Notes under the pieces: generated by a model
The model's input: the letters and a program-made list of their open reading frames with translations, nothing else
Database searches by the model: none
Told to the model about the DNA's origin: nothing
Position numbers and translations under genes: made by a program
From: Paragordius varius
Lineage: Eukaryota; Nematomorpha
NCBI GenBank assembly: GCA_964247055.1
Contig: OZ176054.1
Span: 1,240,001 to 1,304,000 of the forward strand
Direction: 5' to 3'
DNA length: 64,000 bases
Shown here: piece after piece, positions 26,239 through 37,759 of the stretch
How the letters are laid out: every line of letters begins with the position of its first letter
Position numbering within the stretch: position 1 is the first letter of the stretch

Positions 26239-29200
26239 ATGTCCAAATCGTTTAAATCCCCTCACCGAGGATTATCGTATTTTATGATTTTTTATTAGTA
26301 AATATTTCTTTATAGAACCCGGAGTGATAGTCTTTATGAGCTAATTGGAGTTGGTAAAACTGCAAATGCGGAGGATATTAAGAAGGCTTATCGCAAAGTT
26401 TATTTTTGTGATAATATTTTTTTTAGTTGGCCCTTAAATTCCATCCAGATAAAAATTTAAACAATCCTGAAACTACGGAAAAAGTAATATATTATATAAA
26501 TTTCGTGTTTTAGTTTCAAAAAATTAATCGTGCATATGCCGTTCTCTCAGATCCTAATAAAAGGATTTTGTATGACCAATATGGAAGTTTGGGATTAATG
26601 ATTGCCGATCAATTGGGCGAGAAAAACATTAAAGCTTACATGTTTTTACAGTCAAAAGTGTGCAAAGTAATACATTTACATTTAGTTTCATATTTATTTT
26701 ATTACATAATATACTATCATGTGATGATTAAGCTATTTTGAAGTATTAAATTATTTGCTCTTCTTAAAATTATACGGTTGTTTATCACTTATTATAATAA
26801 GTTTTTGCAATTACAATGAGTTTTGGATTTATTAATTAGAATTACTTCTTTATTTATTTTAAAATTGTCAATTCGCTTTAAAATAGTTTAATGTAGTTCA
26901 ATAAAATAATTCTCAGCCATTGTCTTTATTTATTTAATGGATTAAATTTTTATTTGAAAAGTCTGATAAATTTTTGGGCATCACAGTTTTTCTTGTAACA
27001 ATAAATTAAAACGGTGTTCGCTATTTAAAATATCTATGTACTTAAATGTTATCAAGATATGATAATTTAAATAATATTCTCTATAATTATTTAATATTCA
27101 TTTTCCAAAGTTTTATAATTTATGTATTAGTTTTTTGCTGTATATTTTATACGTTTCTCATTTTCTAATATCTCTTATTAAAATATATAATTGTAAAATA
27201 AGAATGAGAAAGTGTTTTTTGAATATTCAGAGAAATGCATATATATTTAAAAAGATTAATCTATAGCGCAACAATACTACGGTTTGACTTGATAAATACA
27301 GTTATGTATTGCATAAAACAATCTTAGTTATAAAAGAAAAATCCCTGGTTGTATATCACATACATAATATTTTTTAAAAAATCATTTTTATTTTTTTATC
27401 GATTAACATTGTTTTATGCCATACGCTACTGTCTACTAAGTTTAGAAAATTTTAAATATTAAATAAATCTTAAAAATGTAATATTTTTTGTTAGGCCTTC
27501 CTGACAATCTGTGGATTGTTGACGTGCTGTTATTGTTGTTTTTGCTGCTTTTGTTGTTGCAATTTCTGTTGCGGTCGTTTTGTCCCCAAATACGATGACG
27601 AAGACGAACAAAATGAATACACTAATCTTAGAAAGGTAACATACTTTTGATATAAAAAATGATAAAATAACTATTTACAATTTTGAGTCAATTTAGCCAA
27701 GAACTTTTTGATATTAGAATACAAATATTAAAGGATAGATTTGAAATGTTTGAGAAAAAATTTAACTCATAAATCGTATAATAAAAAACGTTTAAATTTT
27801 TGTTTATATTATGTTAGTTTTTGATCTAAAAATTTATTTTGTAATTTAAATATTATTTTTTTTACTTTGCCAAAGTTAATATGCCATTTTATTTTAAAAA
27901 TGTTTATTGGGCGTTTAAATATACAGAATTTAATTTCAATTTATGTTAAATTTTGGGTTATTTCTATAAAAAAACATTATAATTCTTGGGTTATGACTTG
28001 TGTGATTGCAAATAAATTTTTTGATATTTATCTGTACAAAATATACCATATAATTGCGTATTTTTATTAGCCTGATGACATTAACACCACCACCAATAAT
28101 AATTTTGATGTGCCGAATACAACCGATAAAACTAAAATAATTCCTTCTCCAACTGATAACAATAATCGAAGAAATGAACCAATCGCTTTGGGAGCTTCGT
28201 CCAATGACACAGCTTTTGCGACGGCTAACCCTCTCATAATAACTGACAATTTTAATAATCCTGCTTTTAATGGTACGGGAAATACGTATTTATTACATTA
28301 TCAATATATATACAATTTTCAGTTAAAAGAAACATTGTTTTAACCAAACGCAATATTATTTCAAGCGAAGACAACTGAAAAATGTTGCGTTTGGTTAAAA
28401 AATTGCTTTTAACTGAAAAATATAATACAATTATAGTTTTTATAAGGGTATATGAGGTATTGTTTGAAATTGAGCAATAATTTTATGTGATAGAGATAAT
28501 TTTACACATTTTTAAATATTGTAACCTACTAAATTAAATATATATTACCCTCCATTTTTTCTCCAAGTAAGATAGTTTAAATAACAATACCGTTAAATTA
28601 ATCAGTTAACTTATGTCTCATGGATTTTTCTGATATCCAATTTTGGGATTAGTTTTAAAATTACAATTAAAAGTTTGAGGTTACATTTCTATCTATAGGG
28701 AACTTAGGTGGATAATTGCAAAATTTATATAATTTAGCTCATTTTAAACATGGACAGAAAAACTCGAATTTTTATTTTTAAAAAACGGTTTCGGAATCGC
28801 ATAATTTTTAAAAATATTTAGTTTCATTTTTTCAAAATAAGCGGGTATATATATTATTTAAGATAGGAAAAACCGCGTTTATAAGCACTTCTCTAAAATA
28901 ACTTAGAAAGTCACATATTTGAATAAATTTACTATTTTCCAATTAAAATAAATTCACCACATTAGACGATTTGACATTGATTTTAAGAAAAATGCGACAT
29001 ATTATCCGTTTTTAAACTAACCAGGATTATTTTAAGAATTTTTTCATGTGTGTGTCTTTCATTTTTACCCATTGATACATGTTGATAATTATATTTATTC
29101 ATTACCAACTCTTAGGTTTTAATGACATTGTACATACGTCACCGAACGCCACAAGAAATTTGCTTCAACAAGATTTTCCTCCTGCGTCGGAAACGACAAA

Positions 29201-29243
29201 TTTTGCGACGCATTCAGTCCTACACCCCTCTTACAACACATGA
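26239..29243 (+). CDS. DNAJC5: Cysteine-string protein (DnaJ co-chaperone of secretory vesicles)
   Basis: J-domain co-chaperone of Hsc70 on synaptic/secretory vesicles, anchored by palmitoylated cysteines. Seven exons: 26239-26276, 26316-26397, 26427-26483, 26514-26666, 27495-27635, 28071-28272, 29116-29243; 801 nt, 266 aa. The start is supported by the family's N-terminal pattern (RGLSTRSDSLYELIGVG, like LSTSGESLY in relatives) and by splice phase. J domain with the HPD motif (LALKFHPDKNLNN) and FQKINRAYAVLSDPNKR. The cysteine string (CCYCCFCCFCCCNFCC) follows in exon 5, then an acidic stretch and an Asn/Thr-rich C-terminus. Introns 1-3 are 39, 29 and 30 nt; introns 4-6 are about 0.4-0.85 kb. 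The last exon is assigned by phase and composition, so the C-terminus is less sure than the rest. Head-to-head with the nexin gene. Confidence 0.92.
28316..28420. repeat. MITE-like foldback, family C, short copy
   Basis: TTTTCAGTTAAAAG at the left faces CTTTTAACTGAAAA at the right, and AACCAAACGCAA faces TTGCGTTTGGTT inside, making a hairpin of roughly 35-bp arms. It begins 43 bp after DNAJC5 exon 6. Confidence 0.7.
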
Positions 29244-30174
29244 TCACAAAAATACCATCATATTTTCATTTTGCTTTTTGAGTGGCCCAATTTATTTGTA
29301 CAATAAAGACAATTATTTATATTAAGTCATAAATTGAAATTAAATTATGATTTCAAAATGAGTATATGTTTAACATTTATCAAAGATAATATGCTTATTT
29401 TATTTTTATAACCATTTATTATGTATATATATATGTATGTATTTGCCTTTGCAATATGATTTATTTTATAATTGTTACGGTATATGTAAACATTCAAAAC
29501 ACATTCTCTAGTATAATTTATAAATTATTTTATAATCTCAATTTACATATCGATAAATTTATTATATAACCTATATGTTATTATCACATGGAGTTTTATT
29601 GATGTGATTCGAAAAAATAGGCTAAAATATATTAAAAAATTGGTATACATGTTAGAAAAACCCTATTTGAAAAATTCGAGGTTTTCAAAATTGATTCCAA
29701 GTTTAAAGAATTTTTATAATAAAATTTTTATCAATGATATTAAATAATGGTATATTTAGAAGTCTATTGCACAAATAGCTTTAATTTTTTAAGAAAAAAA
29801 AATGGGATTTTACAAAAAAATATTTTCATCTTAAGATTGCAAAATTTTTGTCGGTTCTTTATCATAAATATGAAGAAGAAATTCATTTTTGAAAAATGGA
29901 TAGATCTTTGGATTATTATATTAAAAAATAAGATATGACATTATTTGTTGGATATCTCACCTGATTTTGTAAGTTAAATATCAAGTAAAAATTGAAATTC
30001 ATTATTTTGAATAGTAAATTGTGAATTAGCGATGTACGGTGACATAATCAATTATATATTTTATAACTAATTAAATAACTAATATAGAGACCAAGGTTTG
30101 AAATAGTATGGTTGTCGGTTGAAATTTTTTTTTATATGTTTACACTGCATCCTAAATCGGGGGTAGTATCCTAA

Positions 30175-30218
<44 letters not shown>

Positions 30219-30953
30219 ATATATATCCTAATAGTAAAATGTATCAGATCATTATGGTGCTTTTAATTTTGGCCCTTACGAATGATTTAAAAAGTTATTA
30301 TCATTGTAATAACTGCTCCTTATCAGAAAATGTTTCAATTTATTTTTTCAATAATTTTTTTTGGTTAAAGCCAGAGGCTTCATTCCACAAAATATTATTA
30401 AAATATATTAAAAACTATATATAAAAATTTAATTTAGATGTATCTCCAAAAAATTTACACTTCCACAAAATGAATTAGTTCTCTTATAAAGGCAAAAATG
30501 TCGAGATCGCGCGATAAAAATTTAAAATATATGCAAAATTTTATATTCAACTAAAAATATTTTTTAGAATGCACAATTTTTTCAAAAATTTAATGAAAAA
30601 TTTTCTCATTTCTTCATACTATTTTAAACATGACGGTTTAAAAACGCTTTAAGATATAATAACACTTTTTCTATATAATTCAATGATGCTGAACACTATC
30701 ACTTCAGAATTTTAATTTAAAATGTTTGCTAAATTTTAGTAAACTTTGTGAAAACACATATTTATTTAACATAGATATATAGACGAACGCTTAAAAATTT
30801 TGATGCAGTAGCAATGTGCAGCATCATTAAATCATTTTGAAATGTTTTAATAATATAAACGTTTTTAAATCGTTCATTATGCTTTAAAATATAAAAGTAC
30901 GTTTAACAAAATTTTAATATAAATTAAATTTTTGAAAAAAAGATTTCTTTTAG
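29244..30953. other. Intergenic AT-rich stretch without a recognised gene
   Basis: 3' flank of DNAJC5 up to the Gypsy element. It contains a long TA microsatellite (about 30174-30227) and a possible decayed family B MITE end near 29984. Small open frames here (29747-29938, 30239-30424) are A/T-rich and look like chance. Confidence 0.6.
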
Positions 30954-31222
30954 TATTATGTATCGAATATTACGAATCGGTGATGAAAATACAAAACAAT
31001 AATAATTTATTAAGAATTTCGATATATTTATACTTTTTAATTAATGATAATTTTAACATGCATGTGCGTCACAATTGTAAGAATATGTCTTTTATTCTAC
31101 GAATATAAATATAAGAATTCCACGAATAATGACGCACAAACACAAACGTAAGATGCGCTTAATATAATAAAATAATGTAAGAAAATATAATGATGCAACG
31201 TTGTAGTATCCACTACATATCA
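30954..31222 (-). repeat. LTR of the Gypsy element (3' LTR)
   Basis: A 269-bp terminal repeat, about 96% identical to 34988-35256 by eye. The end of the integrase frame runs into its start. Confidence 0.92.
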
Positions 31223-34200
31223 TTTTCTTCCTCCTCTAAAAAACGCTTCGGCGGTTTTCGAACTCGGTCTGGATACCGCCTGGGGGCCTCCCTCTGCTCA
31301 ACATCCGATCTCAGTTGATCGGCATGTTTTCGCATCTCTTTTCCATCTTCATCCTTTACTTCATAGGATAATGGCTCCGTCCTTACTTCCACCGTACCCG
31401 GTCGCCATCCTCTTGATGTCTCGCTCTTAATAAATATTGACTGATCCGGTGTGAATTCTCTTAAGGGTCTTGGTGGTGTACTTTCTTTAGGCGTTTCTTT
31501 ATCTTGCAACCAATTCAACGGTGTGTTGATGTTTCTCTTCAAAAACAACGATGCCGGGGTGGTCTTAATCCCGTTATGCCATGAATTACGGGCCAATAAA
31601 ACATTATTTAAAGCCTCCTGACTCTTCACGCCAGGCATCATCATGGAACGGAATCTCGACTTCAACGTATAAATTACTCTTTCTACCAAACCATTTGTCC
31701 TTGGGTGGTAGGGAGCCGACGTCACATGCTTAATGTTCCAGTTTGTCATCTTATCCCGAAAATTGAACGATTTGAAAAAAGTAGCATTATCAGATACTAG
31801 CATTCTTGGAAAACCATAAGAGGAAAACCATTTCTCCAATTGTTTCAAAATCACATCAGATGTAATACTGCTAAGTATCTCCACCTCCACCCATCTTGAG
31901 AACGCGTCAATTAAAACCAACCAATATTTACCACACATGGGACCCGCGATGTCCACATGGAGTCTTTCCCATATTCCCACATTGAAGTTCCATTTATATA
32001 CCGGATTCTCAGCAACGTTCGCCCTGTTCCTTAGACAACACTGACAGTCGTGTACTAACTTTTCAATGTCCTTATCCATTCCGGGCCAAAACACCACCAA
32101 CCTGACTGTGTTTTTCATAGCAACGATACCCGGATGTCCAACATGAAACCAAGCCAAAATTCGTCTTCGTGCAGCTGTTGGGATAACCAACCGATCACCA
32201 ACATATACGAAACCATCGGCTTGTTTGAGATCATTTCTAACGGGTTTGAATGCGGATAATTCCGGTGTTGACCAATCATTATTTTTAAGTGCCATACGTA
32301 GTCGTTTTAACAGTTTATCCTCCAAACAATCTTTTTTATTTGCGTTTTATTTAAATTTAAATCCACGAATGCGATTTGTCGGATTTTTTCGGCCACATAT
32401 TCATCATCATTGTCTACGGATGTCTGACTCTTTTCGGGAAGTCTTGAAAACACATCGGCCATGTTTGTTCATCCCGCAATATATTTCATATCAAAATCAT
32501 ACGCGGCGGCCTTGTAGATCCATCTTAACAATTTACAGTTTTTAATATCACTTAACTTCCGATTATTTCCGAATAAATGAACAACGGCTTATGATCTGAC
32601 CAGACCTCACATTTCTGTCCATAAATATAATAATGGAATTTTTCTAAACCAAATAACAAAGCCTTGGTTTCCAATTCAATCACAGAATAATTTTTCTCTG
32701 CATTCTGGCATTTTCTTGATGCAAATGCAATTGGTACCATACTCTTATTTTCCATTTGCAGAAGTACAGCTCCAAAGCCTTTTGTAGACGCATCCACTTG
32801 TATTATTGTTTTATTATTTATGTTATAAGTGGCAAGTAAAGATTCTCTTGATATTAAGTTTTTTGCTTGCTTGAATTCATTTTGATGTTCTTGTGACCAT
32901 CTCCATTCCTTTTTGGATCCTGTTAGTGCATGTAGATTACTAACTTTGATATGTAAACCAGGAATAAAACGTTCATAAAAATTGAGCAATCCCAAAAATG
33001 ATCTTAACTCAGTTTTATTGGTGGGTGTTGCACATTTAGCAATGGCGTCGAGCTTATCTTGTACAGGGCGGATTCCCTGTTTTGATAACTCAAACCCCAA
33101 AAATTTTATATTCTTCTGATACAGTTTTAATTTATCTTTTCTTAGTGTAAACCCGCATTTTTGTAACTTTGCTAGGTCTCGCTCAGATTTCTATCGTGTT
33201 CCTCTTTTGTTTTACCCACAATCAAAACATCGTCGAGATAAGCCATTGTGCCCCTGCAATCTTTGAGTACCTCATCCATTATTCTCTGGAAAAGCATGGG
33301 AGAAACCTTCAATCCAAATGGTAGGCGATTAAATTGAAAATATCCCATCGGGGTAGTAATAACTAAATATTTTTTACTTTCCACATCCACCGGAATTTGA
33401 AGGTATGCGTCCTTTAAATCAATGGACGAGAACCATGTGGATCCCGCACATTTAGATGCGATCGTGTCAAATGTCGGGATAATCTGAGATATGTTCTACA
33501 TCAAAGAATTGATAGTTACCCGGAAATCAGCGCACACCCTAATTTCCCCATTAGTTTTTACGACGTCAACCGTAGGAGTCGCCCATTCCACATGGTGTTG
33601 TGTTGGATCTTCGGGACTCACTATTCCCAGGTCTATCAGTCTCTGTATTTCCATCTCTACTTTACTCTGTAGTACCAATGGAATTCGCCGTGCAGCGCAG
33701 ACTTTTGGTATTGCATCTGATCGGACATACAATTTGACAGGATCACCGTTGTAACAACCCAATTTCCCGTTAAAGAGTTTTGGAAATCGCTTGAATACAT
33801 CATCATGACCATTATTATTAATAGATGTTATTTGATTAACTTTCACGTTATCCGGCAGGGTCATGCCACAACCAATGATCCACGGCAGCCCAAATATAGG
33901 AGATAACTCTTCTTCCGTCACAAAACATTCTAATTTCTTCGTAATATTTCCCATTGTTACATTGACAACTGTTTTTCCCAAGAGTTTGATTGGGTTGTTT
34001 CCGTAGGAAGTTAATCTGGGAGCACTTTTTAGTAACGGTGCTCCCACCGTCTTCCAAACATTTTTTTTAATCAAAGAAGCCGCAGCTCCAGTATCAAAAA
34101 CCATACTGACAGCTTGGCCATTAATCATAGCGCAAATGTTCGCTTGTGTGCCCCATTTATTATAATTAGCGTTTATATTATCACTATATCGTTTCTTATG

Positions 34201-34987
34201 GCGAGACATTGCCCGAAAATGATTTTTTTTATTACAATTGTGGCATATTTTTCCGAACGCGGGACATTGTTTTGGTATATGCGATTTACCACATTTGCTA
34301 CATCTCCGCTTCCATTTATTATTATTGCCATCATCATTTTTTTATATTCCATATTATTACTCTTATGATTATTATTATTATTATCATTCGACCGATTCTT
34401 TTGAATTTTGAGGATACTGCTTGACGACACATGGGAGGCAATATCGGCCCTTGCAAGTTCCTGAGCCAAGGCCATGTCGACAATGGTGGTTAATGACACC
34501 GCCTTCCCATCACACTTCGCATCGGGGAATCGTGAATAAAGATCCACTTCCAATGATTGCAAGTTTAATCCAGCCACAAAACTGTCTCTAATTCTCTCCT
34601 CCACCTCTGTTTGAAATTCAGCCTTTTCCGCCACACTCTTGACTCTTTGAAAAAATTCCGTGAATGTTTCTCCATCATTTCTCCGCAAACGAGCAAACTC
34701 AAACCTTGCAGCGAAGACAGACTTGGCAGGTGAGAAAAGTTTAAGACCAATGTCATGAATTTTAGACCAAGGAGCATCATCAATTGATTCCGGAAAAATC
34801 ATTGTTTCGATCTTATTAATTGTTTTAAGACCAGCTCCAGCCAAAAACAGTACTTTAATATTATCATCATTAATATCAACATTTTTGGAGATCATAACTC
34901 TTTTGACATATCTGATATAGGTGGCAAAATCATAATTGTCATCGTATCCTTCGATTGAAATTTTATCCATCGTCTTCGTCGCCAGAA

Positions 34988-35256
34988 TATTACGTATCGA
35001 ATATTACGAATCGGTGATGAAAATACAAAACAATAATAATTTATTAAGGATTTCGTTATATTTATACTTTTTAATTAACGATAATTTTAACATGCATGTG
35101 CGTCACAATTGTAAGAATATGTCTTTTATTCTACGAATATATATTTAAGAATTCCACGAATAATGACGCACAAACATAAACGCAAGATGCGATTAATATA
35201 ATAAAATGATGTAAGAAAATATAATGATGCAACGTTGTAGTATCCACTACATATCA
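34988..35256 (-). repeat. LTR of the Gypsy element (5' LTR)
   Basis: Partner of 30954-31222. The gag start codon lies only about 18 bp inside it, an unusually short leader. Confidence 0.92.
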
Positions 35257-37759
35257 TTTAGAATTTTAAGTTGATATAATTTACAGATATTTATAATTTA
35301 TCGCGCCATCCCGGCATTTTTGCGTTTATTTTAACAGTACTAGCCCATTTTAGTAGAGGTAAAATAATTTGGCACTTCGGAGCCAAACAAAATATAAAAA
35401 TATTTTTTTACTTTTTATATGTAGTTTATGATATATTTTGATGATTTTTTTTAAATAAATCCTTTAGCCTTGTCAAAAAAAAATTATTTAAATTTATGTG
35501 CACAAGTTTGCCATTTCGATATGGAGCATTTACCACAAAAGTGTAAATAACTTTTTTAAATCACTCGTAATGTCTAAAATAAAAGCACTATGATAAGCCT
35601 ATATTTTCTTATCAATATATTGTATATAAATATATATATCTATATATTTTTTCTTATAATTTTTTGTGGACACCGTGTTATACGTTTTGTCTATATAATT
35701 TCAATTTTTACTGCACATATATATGAAATATTCTGTTTTAAGTAATTAATTTATTATCATATAATATCATTTTAAAGGAGTGTATATTCCCAATCTTAGA
35801 TACCAAACAACTTGATATATATGTTTTTAAATTAATACGATGTCAATGCAAAACTTTTACAGCATACGAAAAAGGAATTTATAAGAGACGGCTCGCCGCG
35901 ACATGTTTTGGTGTCGTTAAGGTTTATGTTCATTCAGTTTTGTATTTTCGGATTTGAATATAATATGACTGATTTGATTCAAATAGTAAAATACAAATTT
36001 TGAAATAGATATATTAATCGGATGTAACAATACCATATAATATTGTTAATGATAAAAGTCTGAAAATTCCACTAGTAATCTTAAATTAATCCAGCGTTTT
36101 TCGAATGCAGCTTTTAATCCCATTATTTATTATAATCGAAAAACTCCCAAATTTTTTAGACTGCTCAGTTTATTATAAAGTAAACAGTGGATGCACAAAT
36201 TACACGAAATAATGTATTAAAAAAGGAATGTATTGAGAACCTTTTTAAGAGTATTAATTAATTTAATGATTTATCCACTTTTATTTTGCGACGGAATTAC
36301 AGTCATGTATCCTTTATTTTATCAAAAGTTTATTTACGTTAAATGGGTATAAATATATGGTAAAGAATGGAAAAAACAAGAGCTCTATTGTATATCATAT
36401 TCATTAAAAAAGTATAAGAATTACCATAAAGCTCTTGTTTTTTCCATTCTTTACCAAATATTTATACCCATTTAACGAAACAAAATAAATTTTTGATAAA
36501 ATAAAGGATACATGACTTTATTTGTTTTCAATCACATGCGCACAACATCAATAATATTAAGAGATGCACTTGAATGTATTAAATATTTCCATTCAAAAAA
36601 TAAGATTTTGTAGTAAGTTCAGCCGTTTTGATCAGAGCCGCGGTTCATTGGGAGATGGGCGTGATTTCAGATTTTTATCTTTCTGTTATTAACAATATTA
36701 TTATTACTATTAAAATTAATAAAAAAATGAAAATAATATTTTTAGAACCGCTATTTTGGTAGCTAAAACGTTAATAGTTTGGTAATCCACAAAAACACTT
36801 ACGGTTTCAATCACTGGTAAAAATCAAATTTTTTCAATGAAATAATTTGAAATTTTTTTTACAAAAAAACGTACGGGTTACAATAATTTTAGATTCAGTT
36901 ATGGCTATGAAATACGGATGATTAAAGCTATATATTTGGTATAACATACATTATTGATCAATATAAAAACTAATTTATTTTGTTTATATTCATTCATTGG
37001 TATAATCGAAGTGACATTGAATTTGCTTCGTCGCAAAATTTTTAAGGGCCCAATTATTAAATGTTTTTTATATATTTGCATTTCGCTGTTTCCCGTGTTA
37101 TTTATGTTAAATACGTAACATATAGGTATCGATCGATCGATTTATTACGTAAAATAAAAAGAATTTAATGTTACCGATTGATCTTCAACTCTTAGCTTTT
37201 ATTTTTTTTTCAAGTTTGAAAACAACAAAAAATATTGTTTTGTATTGATAATGTGTGCCCTTGAATTTTTTAGATATAAAATAATTGGAAATTATATAAT
37301 ACTCTGTTTGGGTGGGTTTAAGGTGCCCATATTTTTTATTAAAAAAATTTTTAAAAATATTTCCAATAATTTTTTTGTATTTTACAAAACATCAACATTA
37401 GTTAGGATCAAACAATAGGCAACGCTTTATGTGCTGAAGATTTGTAATTTGCGTTTTCCTATTGAAAAAAAAATGTTAAAATAAAATAACCATTGCACAT
37501 CTGTTTGATAATTATATAATATATTTTATGAAAAATAGATCAATAAAATAATAATTGAATACAACATTTTAATAAAAATAATAAATATCTCCATTCGAAA
37601 TCCGATAAAACCGATAAAAGCTATTGATTCCAAATTATATTTATATATATTTCTTTACAATCATTTTTAAGCTGACGTTTTTTTAATATCTGAATTTAAG
37701 GATTCGTTACATTCTTGCATATTATTCCAACATTTTAATCAGAATCGAACATTTTCAAT
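35257..37759. other. Intergenic region upstream of troponin C
   Basis: No coding signal seen. It contains a single family B MITE-like end at about 35675-35712, a family A foldback at 36300-36518, and otherwise A/T-rich unique-looking DNA. The troponin C promoter should lie in its last few hundred bases. Confidence 0.55.
36300..36518. repeat. MITE, family A, near-perfect foldback
   Basis: Arms of about 90 bp (36300-36390 and 36424-36518) are near-perfect inverted repeats around a loop of about 35 bp. The left terminus is CAGTCATGTATCC, the right GGATACATGACT. TA lies directly on both sides (36298-36299 and 36519-36520), as expected for a Tc1/mariner-type insertion. A diverged relative lies at 15609-15914. 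Confidence 0.8.

Larger units (their letters stand above)
30954..35256 (-). mobile_element. Ty3/Gypsy LTR retrotransposon with both LTRs
   Basis: Fossil element of about 4.3 kb in the intergenic gap between DNAJC5 and troponin C. Two 269-bp LTRs (30954-31222, 34988-35256) flank it, and TTTAG on both sides (30949-30953, 35257-35261) is a 5-bp target duplication. Parts on the minus strand: gag-like region from about 34970; aspartic protease (FDTGAAASLI) and reverse transcriptase region (YLDDVLIVG); RNase H region; integrase with an HHCC zinc-binding region and catalytic core (31213-32325). Gag-protease-RT-RNase H-integrase order marks Ty3/Gypsy. A purine tract abuts the 3' LTR (31223-31237, read on minus) and a TGGCGACGA candidate primer site lies just inside the 5' LTR. 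The LTRs differ at roughly ten positions, so insertion is fairly recent. The element is broken by about three or four interruptions; the gag/pol overlap may be the frameshift this family normally uses. Confidence 0.9.
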
